DNA of 45,752 nt, from assembly GCF_016583565.1 (NCBI RefSeq), contig NZ_NRRF01000041.1, forward strand, positions 1 to 45,752, read 5' to 3'. Origin of the DNA: Thiocystis violacea (GTDB lineage: Bacteria; Pseudomonadota; Gammaproteobacteria; Chromatiales; Chromatiaceae). How positions within the stretch are numbered: the first letter of the stretch is position 1; the number at the start of each line of letters is the position of its first letter. The translations under genes and the position numbers were made by a program. This document shows positions 8,255-17,082 of this stretch, piece by piece. A model generated the notes under the pieces. It saw nothing but the letters and a program-made list of their open reading frames with translations, did no database searches and was not told the DNA's origin.

Positions 8255-8968
8255 ATGTCTGCAAAACGCGTTGCCGTGGTGACAGGGGCTTATCGTGGTC
8301 TCGGGCTTGAGACCTGCCGCCAACTGGCCGACAAGGGTTATCGCGTCGTCCTCACCGCGCGGCGCGAGGCCGAGGGGCGGAAGGCCGCGGCGGGGCTCGC
8401 CCAAGGTGGTTTGGATGTCGGATACCAACCGCTCGATGTGACGGATGAGGTCTCGATCCAAGGGCTCGTGGAGGTCGTGAAGCGCGACTTCGGCCGTCTC
8501 GATGTCTTGATCAACAACGCTGGGATCTTTCCCGATCCAGCGCCGGGTTCTGGTGCGGAGAGTATCTTCGACGCGAGCCTCGAGACGATCCGCAACGGGC
8601 TGGAAACCAACACGCTCGGGGCGCTGCGTCTGTGCCAGTTATTGATTCCGCTGATGAAAGGGTCGGGGCGGGTGGTGAACGTCTCGTCCGGAATGGGGCA
8701 GCTGAGCGATATGAACGGCTGTTGCCCTGGCTATCGCCTCTCCAAGACGGCGTTGAATGCGGTCACCCGGATCTTTGCCGACGAGCTGCGCGGGTCGGAT
8801 GTGAAGATCAACTCCGTGTGTCCTGGCTGGGTGAGGACCGAGATGGGCGGGGCGGCAGCGCCGCTGGACGTCATTGAGGGTGTGCGCGGGATCTTATGGG
8901 CGGCGACCCTTCCGGAGAACGGTCCCAGTGGTGGCTTCTTCCGTCATGGCGAACCAATTTCTTGGTAG
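8255..8968 (+). CDS. Short-chain dehydrogenase/reductase (carbonyl-reductase-like)
   Basis: This is an NAD(P)-dependent oxidoreductase of the classical SDR type, 237 residues. The cofactor motif is TGAYRGLG (10-17), followed by a basic TARRE segment after the second strand, which suggests NADP preference. NNAG (about 88-91), the VSSGMGQL serine region (about 144-151) and the catalytic YRLSK (Tyr160, Lys164) are all in place. The arrangement resembles plant-type and animal carbonyl reductases more than FabG. The substrate is unknown. The ATG at 8255 is preferred because AGGAG lies ten bases upstream (8241-8245). The frame from 8207 would add 16 residues without a ribosome-binding site. Confidence 0.88.
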   Translation: MSAKRVAVVTGAYRGLGLETCRQLADKGYRVVLTARREAEGRKAAAGLAQGGLDVGYQPLDVTDEVSIQGLVEVVKRDFGRLDVLINNAGIFPDPAPGSGAESIFDASLETIRNGLETNTLGALRLCQLLIPLMKGSGRVVNVSSGMGQLSDMNGCCPGYRLSKTALNAVTRIFADELRGSDVKINSVCPGWVRTEMGGAAAPLDVIEGVRGILWAATLPENGPSGGFFRHGEPISW

Positions 8969-8995
8969 GACGGTGGTTTTGCTGCGTTTGGACGG

Positions 8996-10195
8996 TCAGT
9001 CTTGGCCGTTGCGCAAGCGGGTGATCGCTGTGTTCGCATCCAATCGACGCACCCAGATGTCGAGCTTCGCGAGATCCTGCGGAAGCGCGGCGGCCGCTGC
9101 CTCGGCGGATGCCTGCGTCGGGTGCAGGCTGTGGATCAGCACGAACCAGGGACGGTCTTGATAGCTGGTCGTCTGGTAGTAGACCTCGGTGGAGATCTGG
9201 TGCTCCTTGACGAACTGCCTGAGGGAGTCGAGGGAGAAAAAGCCCATGAGTTGGACGGTGAAGGGCGTGTCGCCGACCTGCAGTTGCGCGGGCTCCTGGG
9301 CATCCTTGCTCGCTCGCTCCGCCGTCGTCGCCGGTCCCTCCTCGGGCTGGGATGGCAACTCGGGCATCTCGGCGGCCGGCTCTTCCGCCGAGGGCTCGGT
9401 CGCTGCCTCGGACACCAAGGTCGGCTCCGGTGTGGGCTTCGCATCCGCGGTGGGCGGCTGCGTGGCACCGGGCGATTGGGTCGCCTCCTCACTGAGCGTC
9501 TGACCAGCCGCGCCCGAGGGCGTGGCGGGTGACGGCGTCGGCGCCGCTTGCGTGGTGTCGGCGGTTGCCGGCTTGCTCGCCAGGTCGGGCGAATCTCGCT
9601 CTTGTGGCGGTATCGGTTCTTCCGCATCGCCGAGTCGCTCCAGCGAAACGGAGAGCTGATCGACCGTTTCGGAGAGCTCGCTGAGCTTCTGGCGCGTGAG
9701 TGGCTCCGTGCTCGATGCCTGTGGGATCTCGATATCCTTCAGCGACTGCCGGAGCCCTTCGATCTCAGTGGACAACGACTGTTTCACGCCGTTGAGCTGG
9801 ACGTAGACGAAGGCCATGGCGCTCCCGGCGAGGAGCAGGAACAACAACAGCAGCACGGTGATCAGGGTCGATTGCCGTTTGAAGCGTTCATCCAGCTCAT
9901 CGCGCTGTGCCTGGTGGATGCGCTGCAAGCGTGTCGCCGAGTGGCGCCGATCGTCATCGACATCGGCGATGCGCGCCACCAGGGACACCTCGGTATCTTG
10001 AAAGGCAATCTTCTGTTGCTGCAGCTCCTCGGCGAGTCGTCGGACCTCGCCCGCCAGTGCCTCGAGACTGGTTGGCTGCGCGCCACTGGCGGCAGGTTCT
10101 GGCGCCTTCCCGCCCGGCTTCGCCTCTGTCTTCTCCGCCGGTGCGTCCTTCGGTGTCGATGGATCCCGGAGATCCTTGTCGTTCATGTTTTCCAT
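8996..10195 (-). CDS. Membrane-anchored protein with coiled coil and SPOR-like C-terminal domain
   Basis: This is a 399-residue protein of unrecognised family. An N-terminal charged cytoplasmic part (to about residue 107) includes a heptad-rich helix near 45-100. One membrane span follows (ITVLLLLFLLLAGSAMAFVYV, about 111-131). The periplasmic part has a second coiled coil (about 135-190), a long low-complexity Pro/Ala/Thr/Glu linker (about 195-300), and a compact C-terminal domain from about 312, beginning FTVQLMGFFSLDSLRQFVKEH. The beta-alpha-beta pattern of that end resembles SPOR domains, which bind denuded peptidoglycan at division sites, and the overall plan resembles DamX. The SPOR call is by pattern only. 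It is followed by no operon partner on the same strand within 800 bases. Confidence 0.7.
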   Translation of the reverse strand: MENMNDKDLRDPSTPKDAPAEKTEAKPGGKAPEPAASGAQPTSLEALAGEVRRLAEELQQQKIAFQDTEVSLVARIADVDDDRRHSATRLQRIHQAQRDELDERFKRQSTLITVLLLLFLLLAGSAMAFVYVQLNGVKQSLSTEIEGLRQSLKDIEIPQASSTEPLTRQKLSELSETVDQLSVSLERLGDAEEPIPPQERDSPDLASKPATADTTQAAPTPSPATPSGAAGQTLSEEATQSPGATQPPTADAKPTPEPTLVSEAATEPSAEEPAAEMPELPSQPEEGPATTAERASKDAQEPAQLQVGDTPFTVQLMGFFSLDSLRQFVKEHQISTEVYYQTTSYQDRPWFVLIHSLHPTQASAEAAAAALPQDLAKLDIWVRRLDANTAITRLRNGQD

Positions 10196-10325
10196 TGGGC
10201 TACTTTCCCACGGCTGGCTTGATGGAGCGGCCTTTTCAGATCACGCGCGGGACGAGCCGATCACGTCCCCAGGCTTGCCGTCGCTCGAAGGTCGCAGGTG
10301 TCCGCATCCCTGTCGGCAGCGGCAA

Positions 10326-10754
10326 CTAGCCGATCGCGACCAGCTCGAGCGCGAAGGTCAGATGCCTCCCTGCGAGCGGATGGTTGCCGTCGATGGTGAC
10401 CTGCTCGTCGTCGAACGCCTTGACCGTGAACGAGATGGGCAGGCCGTCCGGGCTCTCGGCGCTGAGAACCATGCCGGCCTTGAGGTCGAGGTCGTCCGGG
10501 ATCGCCGAGCGGGGAACCTGCTGGGTCATCTCCTCGTTGTAATCGCCATAGGCTGAATCGGGCGCGATGGTGACGGTCTTTTGCTCGCCGATGGCCATCC
10601 CGGTGACGGCCGTCTCGAAGCCAGGGATGATCCCGCCGTCACCGATCCTGAACTCGATGGGCTCACTCCCGGTGGTGGAATCGAAGACGGTCCCATCCTC
10701 GAGTGTGCCCGTGTAGTGGATCTTGACGGTATCGCCGATCTTGGCTTCAGACAT
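10326..10754 (-). CDS. FKBP-type peptidyl-prolyl isomerase (SlyD/FkpB type)
   Basis: This is a 142-residue soluble prolyl isomerase and chaperone. The FKBP half starts at VKIHYTGTLEDGTVFDST (about 11-28). The chain contains an insert-in-flap region with DYNEEMTQQVPRSAIPDD. The closing motif is DGNHPLAGRHLTFALELVAI (about 121-140), which is diagnostic for the SlyD/FkpB branch. No histidine-rich metal tail is present, so it is nearer FkpB (SlpA) or short SlyD proteins than E. coli SlyD. The ATG at 10754 is chosen because GGAG lies eight bases upstream. A TTG two codons earlier is less likely. It probably acts in the cytoplasm. Confidence 0.93.
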   Translation of the reverse strand: MSEAKIGDTVKIHYTGTLEDGTVFDSTTGSEPIEFRIGDGGIIPGFETAVTGMAIGEQKTVTIAPDSAYGDYNEEMTQQVPRSAIPDDLDLKAGMVLSAESPDGLPISFTVKAFDDEQVTIDGNHPLAGRHLTFALELVAIG

Positions 10755-10880
10755 GAACAAGGCTCCTCTCTTCTATAGTGTACCCGCCGGTTGCGACGAA
10801 CGAGCGCACGCATTGCGCAGTGGCTGAACGCTGGCGTGTCGAGACGGGCGATGGGTGCTAGGTTAGTCCGCACTCTAGAG

Positions 10881-10913
10881 CAGCCGCCCTGGTAGTGCAA
10901 ACCAGGGCGGCTG
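10881..10913. other. Perfect 12-bp hairpin
   Basis: CAGCCGCCCTGG (10881-10892) and its exact reverse complement (10902-10913) flank a nine-base loop. It lies 40 bases beyond the stop of the protease gene and upstream of the prolyl-isomerase gene, both on the minus strand. No T-run follows on either strand, so a simple intrinsic terminator is not shown. It may stabilise the 3' end or protect against read-through. Confidence 0.5.
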
Positions 10914-10952
10914 TCGCGCGCAGGTCGTCAGTGGGCCGTCGGCGACGGGCTT

Positions 10953-11828
10953 TCAGCGGTTCGCGGTGACGCTTCTCAGGGCTGCGCGTGCGCGATTGCT
11001 CGGCACCGCGAAACCGATGCCGACGTTGCCACCGCTCGGGCCGATGAGCGCGGTGTTGATGCCCACCACCTCGCCGGCCAGACTGATCAGTGGCCCACCC
11101 GAGTTGCCGGGGTTGATCGAGGCGTCGGTCTGGATGAGTTCGCCGAGGCGACTGCCCGCCACGCCACTGCGTCCAACGGCGCTGACGATGCCCATGGTGA
11201 CCGTCTGTCCCAGGCCGAATGGATTGCCGATGGCGATCACGAAATCGCCGACCTCCAGACGGTCTGAATTCCCCAACCTCAACGGACGCACGTCGATCGG
11301 GGGAATCTTGAGGATCGCGACGTCGGTAGACGTGTCCGAACCGATGCGGCGGGCACGGAAGGTGCGCCTGTCCTTGAGGGTCACGATGATCTTGGTCGCG
11401 TCCTTGAGCAGGTGGTTGTTGGTCATGACGTAGCCATTGGCCGCGTCGACGATGACCCCAGAGCCCATGCTCTTGCGCCGCTCGTTGGGATCGATTTCGG
11501 GCGCCTCCACGCCAATGCGGTCCAGGAAGCGGCGGAATTCCGGGTCACGCATGAACGGGTGATCGTCGTCTTGGACCTTGGATTCGACCGAGATGTTCAC
11601 CACGGCTGGCGTCACCTGCCGCATGAGCGAGGCCAGCGACGGGAAGCCACCGGTGGTCTGACCCAGCAGCAGGCCTGCGGGACTTCGCGAGTCCAGCGGC
11701 GAGGATTCGGGCGGCGGTGGCGTCGCGCAGGCGGCAAGCGCCAAGACGACCACTGCGCTGAGGCCGAGACCTAACAGTCGGAGCCCAAATCGAGTGAGGG
11801 TGCGATTTCGTTCAAGCAATGTGGGCAT
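10953..11828 (-). CDS. Trypsin-like serine protease, HtrA/DegS type without PDZ, probable lipoprotein
   Basis: This is a 291-residue S1C-family protease. A hydrophobic signal ends in a lipobox, LAAC with Cys34, so the mature protein is probably a lipoprotein exported to the periplasmic side. The catalytic triad can be read as His139 (YVMTNNH), Asp169 (STDVAIL) and Ser243 (NPGNSGGPL). The chain stops about 20 residues after the final strand (GFAVPSNRARAALRSV), where DegP and DegS continue into one or two PDZ domains. The PDZ is absent, and no frameshifted remainder is visible downstream. It is therefore a protease-only HtrA relative, and allosteric activation as in DegS would not apply. Substrates are unknown. 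Confidence 0.88.
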   Translation of the reverse strand: MPTLLERNRTLTRFGLRLLGLGLSAVVVLALAACATPPPPESSPLDSRSPAGLLLGQTTGGFPSLASLMRQVTPAVVNISVESKVQDDDHPFMRDPEFRRFLDRIGVEAPEIDPNERRKSMGSGVIVDAANGYVMTNNHLLKDATKIIVTLKDRRTFRARRIGSDTSTDVAILKIPPIDVRPLRLGNSDRLEVGDFVIAIGNPFGLGQTVTMGIVSAVGRSGVAGSRLGELIQTDASINPGNSGGPLISLAGEVVGINTALIGPSGGNVGIGFAVPSNRARAALRSVTANR

Positions 11829-11871
11829 CGGCGGTTCCTAGCGCGGGAGTCTCTCGGAGCAGAGCGGTCGA

Positions 11872-13086
11872 TCAGCGTACCAGACTGCTCGCGACGCGAC
11901 GCCTCAGGTTGTACTCGACGGGTTGGTTGATGAGCAGCGCAAAGGGCGCCCAGACACCCTTGCGGCGGACATAGCCCGCATAGCAGCTGACCCCGCGCAA
12001 GGAGCCCGTCTTGGCGCGTACATTGGGGTTGCCTTCCTGCTCAGGTAGCAGGTCGCGGTAAGGTGCGAAGGCCTCCACGACGTCGACGAGCTGGCGGGCG
12101 CTCAGGCGGTTGGCGCGGGAGAGGCCGGCGCCGTCGTCGATGCGGAAATCACGCCAGCCGAAACGCTGGCGCGCGAAGTTCGTCATGCGCTGTTTGGCGG
12201 CGGCCATGGTCACCTGGCCGCGGCCCTCGGGCTCGGCGAGGCGCAGGAAGAGCGCATTGGCGATGAAATTGTTCGAATACTTGAGCATCGGCTTGAGCAT
12301 GTCGGAGAGGGTGCGGCTATTGCTATGCCGATAGACCAGCCGCGCGCCGGCGGGAACCGGGGCGTTCTTCTGCCGATCCTGCACCGCGATGCCGGCGCCC
12401 GCGAGCTTGGCGGCGAGCAGCTCGCCGAAATAGCGCACGGCGATGTCGCGCTCGCGCAGATTCACGCGTTGCTTGCCGGCCCCGCCCGCCAAGCCGAAGC
12501 GGCGCGCGGTGGCGGTCAGCTCGGTCTGGGTCTCCGCGCTGCGGATCTGATCGCCGTTGCGCACCAGATTGATGGTGTTGAAGTTCGCCGCGAGCGCGGT
12601 GACCGGTGCATCGTAGGGATTGTCCGACGAGGAGCGGCCGGCGATCTCGACGTCCGGGCCGAAAAAGCTGTCATCCAGCCCGATGCCGGAGACCTGGCGC
12701 ACCCCGTTCTTCTTCAGCATGGGCACGACCCGATCCAGTTCCTCGGAGACGAGGTAGGGGTCGGCATAGCCCTTCACCCAGAGCCAGCCACTGCCGTCCT
12801 GAAAGAAGTCGGTCTCGAAATGATGGTTCGGCCCCCAGGTCTGGAGCGCGGCGAAGGCGGTCAAGAGCTTCATGGTCGAGGCGGGGACCCGCGGTGTGTC
12901 GGCCTGATAGGCGATCAGATCGCGGCCTTGTTCTTTGAGGAGCAGGCTTGCCTGGCCGAGACCCTTGACCTGGCCGACGGGGTCGGAAGCGGCAGTCGCC
13001 GCGCCCACGCAGGCCAGCGAGAGCAGCATTGGCAGCAGCCAGGGGAAGGGGTGTGTCCGTCGCGAATGGGGGGCTGAAGTCTTCAT
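11872..13086 (-). CDS. dacB: D-alanyl-D-alanine carboxypeptidase/endopeptidase (PBP4 family)
   Basis: This is a periplasmic penicillin-binding protein of the S13 family that trims or cleaves peptidoglycan cross-links. From the ATG at 13086 it has 404 residues and a clear signal peptide (hydrophobic core about 14-30, Ala-rich cleavage region near 33). The active-site motifs are STMK (Ser70, Lys73), YSNNF (SxN, about 268-272) and AKTGSL (KTG, about 362-367). At about 404 residues it is somewhat shorter than E. coli PBP4 (about 477). A longer frame from 13170 adds 28 residues that would bury the signal peptide, so I reject that start, though no convincing ribosome-binding site is visible for either. 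It follows the protease gene on the same strand with a 43-base gap. Confidence 0.88.
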   Translation of the reverse strand: MKTSAPHSRRTHPFPWLLPMLLSLACVGAATAASDPVGQVKGLGQASLLLKEQGRDLIAYQADTPRVPASTMKLLTAFAALQTWGPNHHFETDFFQDGSGWLWVKGYADPYLVSEELDRVVPMLKKNGVRQVSGIGLDDSFFGPDVEIAGRSSSDNPYDAPVTALAANFNTINLVRNGDQIRSAETQTELTATARRFGLAGGAGKQRVNLRERDIAVRYFGELLAAKLAGAGIAVQDRQKNAPVPAGARLVYRHSNSRTLSDMLKPMLKYSNNFIANALFLRLAEPEGRGQVTMAAAKQRMTNFARQRFGWRDFRIDDGAGLSRANRLSARQLVDVVEAFAPYRDLLPEQEGNPNVRAKTGSLRGVSCYAGYVRRKGVWAPFALLINQPVEYNLRRRVASSLVR

Positions 13087-13228
13087 GAGGAGGCGAACGC
13101 CGTGAGTCCGTGAAACCGCCGAGGCGAGATGACCCGATAGCATAGCCCAGATTCGCCTGCGTGAGCCCATGTCGTGGATGCGTGGATTGCAGTCATGCCC
13201 CGCCGGGCGCTACCGGGCGCATCCTCGT

Positions 13229-13243
13229 CCGCCCGCTGGGCGG
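13229..13243 (-). terminator. GC-rich hairpin directly after bioD
   Basis: CCGCCC (13229-13234), a GCT loop and GGGCGG (13238-13243) form a short, strong stem just past the bioD stop codon (13246-13248). There is no T-run, so it is at best a weak or Rho-assisted end of the biotin operon. Confidence 0.3.
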
Positions 13244-13245
13244 GT

Positions 13246-14034
13246 TCAGGCCGCTCCGGTGCCGTTCGCTCGCAGGGTTTCGGATGCGCGCATGCCCCGG
13301 CCCTTCGAGGTCAAGTCTGGAGCCGGCAGGGCGAGCAGTTCGGGATGAAGATGCTCGCCGATGCGCACAGGATCTGGCGCGTCCAGCCAGGGAACCACCC
13401 CGATGCAGGGCGCCTCGATCAGGGCGGCGAGGGTCGCCAGGTTGGCGTCCTTCACAAGCATCTCGGGCTCCACCTGGTTGGCGACCCAGCCGGCGAGTCT
13501 GACCCCCTGGCTCCGGATGCTCTCGACCGTCAGCAGGGCGTGATTGAGGCAGCCGAGCTTGAGACCGATGACCAGGATCACCGGCAGATCCAGCGCCTTC
13601 GGGATGTCCGCCAGGGTGAGTTCGGGACCCAGGGGGACGCGCCAGCCGCCAACGCCTTCGACCAGGATCAGATCGGCCTCTTCGCGCAGCGATGCGTAGG
13701 CGTGCGCGATCGTCGAGACGGAGATCTGGATGCCCGCCTCGCCGGCGGCGATGTGGGGGGCGATCGGCGGCGCGAAGGCGAAGGGGTTGATGAGACCGTA
13801 AGGTGCCTCGGTGCTGCCCTGGGCGAGGATGCGCAGCGCGTCCGGGTTGCGCAGTCCGCCGTCCTCGGACTGGCATCCCGTCGCGACCGGCTTCATGCCG
13901 AGGACGGCGAGCCCCCTGGACTGCAGGGCGGACATGAGTCCCAGGGTGATCTCGGTCTTGCCGCAGCTCGTATCGGTCCCCGTGATGAAGACACCCGAGG
14001 CCCGCTCCTGACGACGCTTGGGACGTGCTGGCAT
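13246..14034 (-). CDS. bioD: Dethiobiotin synthetase
   Basis: BioD makes dethiobiotin from 7,8-diaminononanoate with CO2 and ATP, the penultimate step of biotin synthesis. The protein has 262 residues with the P-loop GTDTSCGKT (19-27). MKPVATGCQ (about 47-55) and VEGVGGWRVPL (about 115-125) are also present, matching the substrate-lysine and ATP/carbamate loops. The ATG at 14034 overlaps the bioC stop as TGATG. The open frame runs further upstream through bioC but has no meaning there. The C-terminal tail after about residue 230 is longer than in E. coli BioD and poorly conserved. It is the last gene of the bioBFHCD operon. Confidence 0.95.
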   Translation of the reverse strand: MPARPKRRQERASGVFITGTDTSCGKTEITLGLMSALQSRGLAVLGMKPVATGCQSEDGGLRNPDALRILAQGSTEAPYGLINPFAFAPPIAPHIAAGEAGIQISVSTIAHAYASLREEADLILVEGVGGWRVPLGPELTLADIPKALDLPVILVIGLKLGCLNHALLTVESIRSQGVRLAGWVANQVEPEMLVKDANLATLAALIEAPCIGVVPWLDAPDPVRIGEHLHPELLALPAPDLTSKGRGMRASETLRANGTGAA

Positions 14035-14954
14035 CAGCGCGCCTGCTTGCGTCCGCCGATCGCGCTGAGCGCAATGGCGACGCCTCCGCTCACGGGCCTC
14101 TGCAGGGGCGCCCAGGCATGGCCGTAGATCACCTCGTAGCTGGCCGGGAGTCGGCCGGCGCTGCGGTGCAGCTCGTAGGCATCCGCAAGCGCGGCGATGC
14201 GCGCGCGGCCGGTGAGTGCGCGCGGGCGCTGCTCGGTGGCGTTGTGGGCGCCCAGCACCTTGAGGTCGCGCATGAGGTCGTGCACCCGCGCGTAGGTCAG
14301 CGTCAGGCGCTCGGCATCCATGACCGTGTCGGTGAAGCGGGCCTCTGTGAGGGTGTCGCCGATGTCGTGCATGTCGAGGAAGGGGCTCACGTGGCTGTGG
14401 GCATCCACCTGGCTCCAGGCGTCGCGGAGTTCTCTCAGGGTGTCCGGTCCGAAGGTGGTGAACATGAAGAGACCGCCGGGTCTGAGAATGCGCAGACATT
14501 CGCCAAAGGTGCCCAGCAGGTCATTGCACCACTGAAAGGTGGCGTTCGAGACGATGAGATCGACGCTGGCGTCCGCGAGCGGCAGGCGCTCCGCATCCGC
14601 GCAGATGCACGCGGGCCGGCGCATCCAGTGGCCGCGCCGACGCGCCTGGAGGAGCATGCCATGGGCGAAGTCCAGGGCGAGCACGCGCGCGCGGCGATAG
14701 CGCCGCTGGAGGCGGTCGACGGCGTATCCGGTGCCCGTGCCCAGGTCGAGGATGCGTGCCGGCTCCAGGCGCACATAGTCCAGCCGTTCCAGCATGCGGT
14801 CGGCGATTTCGCGCTGGAGCACGGCCACGCTGTCATAGTCCGCCGCCGCGCGCTCGAAGCTGCGGCGCGCCCGGGTTTTGTCGATCAGGCTCATCTCGGG
14901 TGCTGTCTGGGGTTGTGGGGGCGCGTTGAAGGCGATGTGGGGTGAATGGCGCAT
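14034..14954 (-). CDS. bioC: Malonyl-ACP O-methyltransferase
   Basis: BioC methylates malonyl-ACP so that the fatty-acid machinery can elongate it to pimeloyl-ACP methyl ester. It is a class I SAM-dependent methyltransferase of 306 residues. The DKTRARRSFERAAADYDSVAVLQREIA start region (cited as a pattern, about 25-51) is characteristic of BioC. Motif I ILDLGTGTGY (68-77) binds SAM. The later SNATFQWCNDL segment (about 140-150) also fits the family. The start gives about 20 extra residues before the conserved region; an ATG at residue 21 is an alternative. The bioC-bioH spacing is 96 bases and the bioC-bioD junction is TGATG. Confidence 0.93.
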   Translation of the reverse strand: MRHSPHIAFNAPPQPQTAPEMSLIDKTRARRSFERAAADYDSVAVLQREIADRMLERLDYVRLEPARILDLGTGTGYAVDRLQRRYRRARVLALDFAHGMLLQARRRGHWMRRPACICADAERLPLADASVDLIVSNATFQWCNDLLGTFGECLRILRPGGLFMFTTFGPDTLRELRDAWSQVDAHSHVSPFLDMHDIGDTLTEARFTDTVMDAERLTLTYARVHDLMRDLKVLGAHNATEQRPRALTGRARIAALADAYELHRSAGRLPASYEVIYGHAWAPLQRPVSGGVAIALSAIGGRKQAR

Positions 14955-15050
14955 GAAGGCGGTTCGTCCAGCTCGGGCGGCATTGAAGGTCGAGGCCCTG
15001 GGGTCATCGGCGCCGTCGGTCGGGGAAAGGATCCGAGGCTCGCTCGTCGG

Positions 15051-15845
15051 CTATGACCCCAGCGCATCGAGAAAGGTCCGGATCGCCTGGCCGGTCTGCT
15101 CCGGGTGCGACAGATGGGGTGCGTGGGCGGCGCCGGCGATGACCTGGGTCGTCGCGGCTGGCATCAGCATTTCGATCCGCTCGGCGACGCGCGCGGGCAC
15201 CAGGGTGTCGTGGGTGCCGAAGAGCCAGAGTGCCGGGCAGCGGATGTCCGGGAGACGTCCGCGCAGGTCGCCCTCTCGGAGCACGTCCAGACCCAGCGAC
15301 AGGGCCTTGGGGTCCGGCTCCGGTCGGCCGACGAGCGCTTGGCGCAGCGTTCGCAGGGTCTCGCGGGCGTCGTCGCTGCCGCGTACCTGCAGGGCGAGGA
15401 AGCGCGCCAAGGTCCCGGCGGGGTCGGCGCTCAAGCCATCGTGGAACTGCGCGAGCGTCGCCTCCGGCATGGCCGGCATCCAGTCGGTGGCTTGCACGAA
15501 CCTGGGCGTGGCGGTGAGCAGAACGAGGCCGGCGACGCGTTTGGGTGCGCGCAATGCCGCCATGGCGGCGATGAGTCCGCCGAGCGACCAGCCGAGCCAG
15601 ACGGCACGGTCTGGCGCCGCGGCCAGACAGGCGTCCGTCCAACTCCAGAGGTCAGCCTGTTCGGGTGCCAGGGGATGTCCGCCGTGCCCCGGCAGGTCCA
15701 GGGGGACAGGGTCTAACCCGCCCCACAGGTGGCTCGGGCAGGCGTCCCAAATGCCCGCGTGCATGCCCCAGCCATGGAGCATGACCAGCTTGCCGCCGCC
15801 CACGTCGGCCTGATTGGAATGATCTGAAGGTCTTGGCGCGTTCAT
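15051..15845 (-). CDS. bioH: Pimeloyl-ACP methyl ester carboxylesterase
   Basis: BioH removes the methyl group from pimeloyl-ACP methyl ester, ending the BioC-BioH pathway for pimelate. It is an alpha/beta hydrolase of 264 residues. Family signs are MLHGWGMH (about 22-29, oxyanion region), the nucleophile elbow GWSLGG with Ser87, an Asp in FGTHDTLVP (about 213) and GAAHAPHLSHP with His241. The ATG at 15845 is chosen because it gives the usual length and begins 13 bases after the bioF stop. A start at 15893 would overlap bioF by 35 bases and add an atypical leader. Having bioH inside the operon, not elsewhere as in E. coli, is common in Pseudomonas-like gammaproteobacteria. Confidence 0.93.
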   Translation of the reverse strand: MNAPRPSDHSNQADVGGGKLVMLHGWGMHAGIWDACPSHLWGGLDPVPLDLPGHGGHPLAPEQADLWSWTDACLAAAPDRAVWLGWSLGGLIAAMAALRAPKRVAGLVLLTATPRFVQATDWMPAMPEATLAQFHDGLSADPAGTLARFLALQVRGSDDARETLRTLRQALVGRPEPDPKALSLGLDVLREGDLRGRLPDIRCPALWLFGTHDTLVPARVAERIEMLMPAATTQVIAGAAHAPHLSHPEQTGQAIRTFLDALGS

Positions 15846-15858
15846 GGATAAGTCGATC

Positions 15859-17028
15859 TCAATCCTGTTGCATGGGCAGTCGGCCCAAGGCATCGAGCAG
15901 TCGGTCGATATCCGACTCGCAATGGGCCGCCGAGAGGGTCAGCCGCAATCGGGCGGTGCCCTCGGGGACCGTTGGTGGGCGGATGGCGCCGACCAGGATG
16001 CCCGCCGACTCGAGCGCCTGGCTCCAGGCCAGGGCGCGGCTGGCGCTCCCCGCGAGCAGCGGCTGGATCGGCGTCCGCGAGTCGGCGAGCGTCAGTCCCA
16101 GTTCGGCGGCGCCGTGCCTGAAGCGCGCGATGAGCGCGTGCAGCCGCTCGCGTCGCCAGTCGTCCCGCTCCGCGATCTCGAGCGCCTTGAGCGTCGCCTC
16201 GGCCAGCGCGGGTGGGGTGGCCGTGGTGTAGACGTAGCTGCGCGCACCCTGGATCAATGTCTCGATCAGCGCCTCGGAGCCCGCCACGAAGGCGCCGAAG
16301 GTGCCGAAGGCCTTGCCCAGTGTGCCCATGAGGATGGGCACCTCTGCCGCATCCAGCCCGAAGTGATCGACGCAGCCGCGTCCGCCGCGCCCGAGCACGC
16401 CCATCCCATGGGCGTCGTCGACCATGAGCCAGGCGCCCGCGCGTTGCGCGAGGGCCGCGAGCCGAGGCAGCGGGGCCAGATCGCCGTCCATGCTGAAGAC
16501 GCCATCCGTGACGATCAGGCGGGGGGAGGCGGAGCCGATCAGCCGCTCCAGCGCCGCACAGTCCCCATGGGGGTAGCGTTTCAGTGTGGCGCGCGAGAGC
16601 AGGGCGCCGTCGAGGAGCGAGGCGTGGTTCAGCCGGTCCTCGAACAGGGTGTCGCCGCGGCCCGCGAGGGCCGTGATGACCCCGAGGTTCGCCATGTAGC
16701 CGGTCGAGAAGAGCAGCGCCCGGGGTCGCCCCGTCAGCTCGGCCAAGGCCTCTTCCAGCGCATGATGCGCGCGGCTGTGGCCGTTCACCAGATGTGCGGA
16801 TCCGCTCCCGACGCCCCAGCGCTGCGCGCCCTCGCGCAGCGCGGCCACGACCTCCGGGTGGTTCGCCAGGCCCAGGTAGTCGTTGCTGCAGAAGCTGAGC
16901 ATGGGCCGGCCCTCGACGACGGCATGGGGCTGCTGCGGGGCCTCCTGAATGCGGCGTCGGCGATAGAGGGCCTTGGCCTCCAGCTGGCCGAGTCGCGAAC
17001 GCAGTTCCGCGTCCCCTGTCTGGTGCAT
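15859..17028 (-). CDS. bioF: 8-amino-7-oxononanoate synthase
   Basis: BioF condenses pimeloyl-ACP (or -CoA) with L-alanine, a PLP-dependent decarboxylating step. The 389-residue length is normal. Typical features are [14 protein letters not shown] (about 44-57), [11 protein letters not shown] with the HxxH-like substrate region (about 75-85), [11 protein letters not shown] (about 202-212) and the PLP-lysine segment GTLGKAFG with Lys239. It sits 54 bases downstream of bioB and 13 bases upstream of bioH on the same strand. No bioA gene is in this window, so the next enzyme (DAPA aminotransferase) must be encoded elsewhere. Confidence 0.96.
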   Translation of the reverse strand: MHQTGDAELRSRLGQLEAKALYRRRRIQEAPQQPHAVVEGRPMLSFCSNDYLGLANHPEVVAALREGAQRWGVGSGSAHLVNGHSRAHHALEEALAELTGRPRALLFSTGYMANLGVITALAGRGDTLFEDRLNHASLLDGALLSRATLKRYPHGDCAALERLIGSASPRLIVTDGVFSMDGDLAPLPRLAALAQRAGAWLMVDDAHGMGVLGRGGRGCVDHFGLDAAEVPILMGTLGKAFGTFGAFVAGSEALIETLIQGARSYVYTTATPPALAEATLKALEIAERDDWRRERLHALIARFRHGAAELGLTLADSRTPIQPLLAGSASRALAWSQALESAGILVGAIRPPTVPEGTARLRLTLSAAHCESDIDRLLDALGRLPMQQD

Positions 17029-17082
17029 CGTCTGGCGGCCGGGCTTAGCTGAGGGTGCGAGGGGTCGAGGAGCCCAGGGTGC

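Noticed and set aside
14035..14499. Upstream extension of the bioD frame
   Set aside because: It runs through bioC in another frame; BioD begins at the TGATG junction just before its P-loop.
15844..17052. A 402-residue plus-strand frame opposite bioF
   Set aside because: It is antisense to an intact, well-conserved enzyme and has a typical shadow composition.
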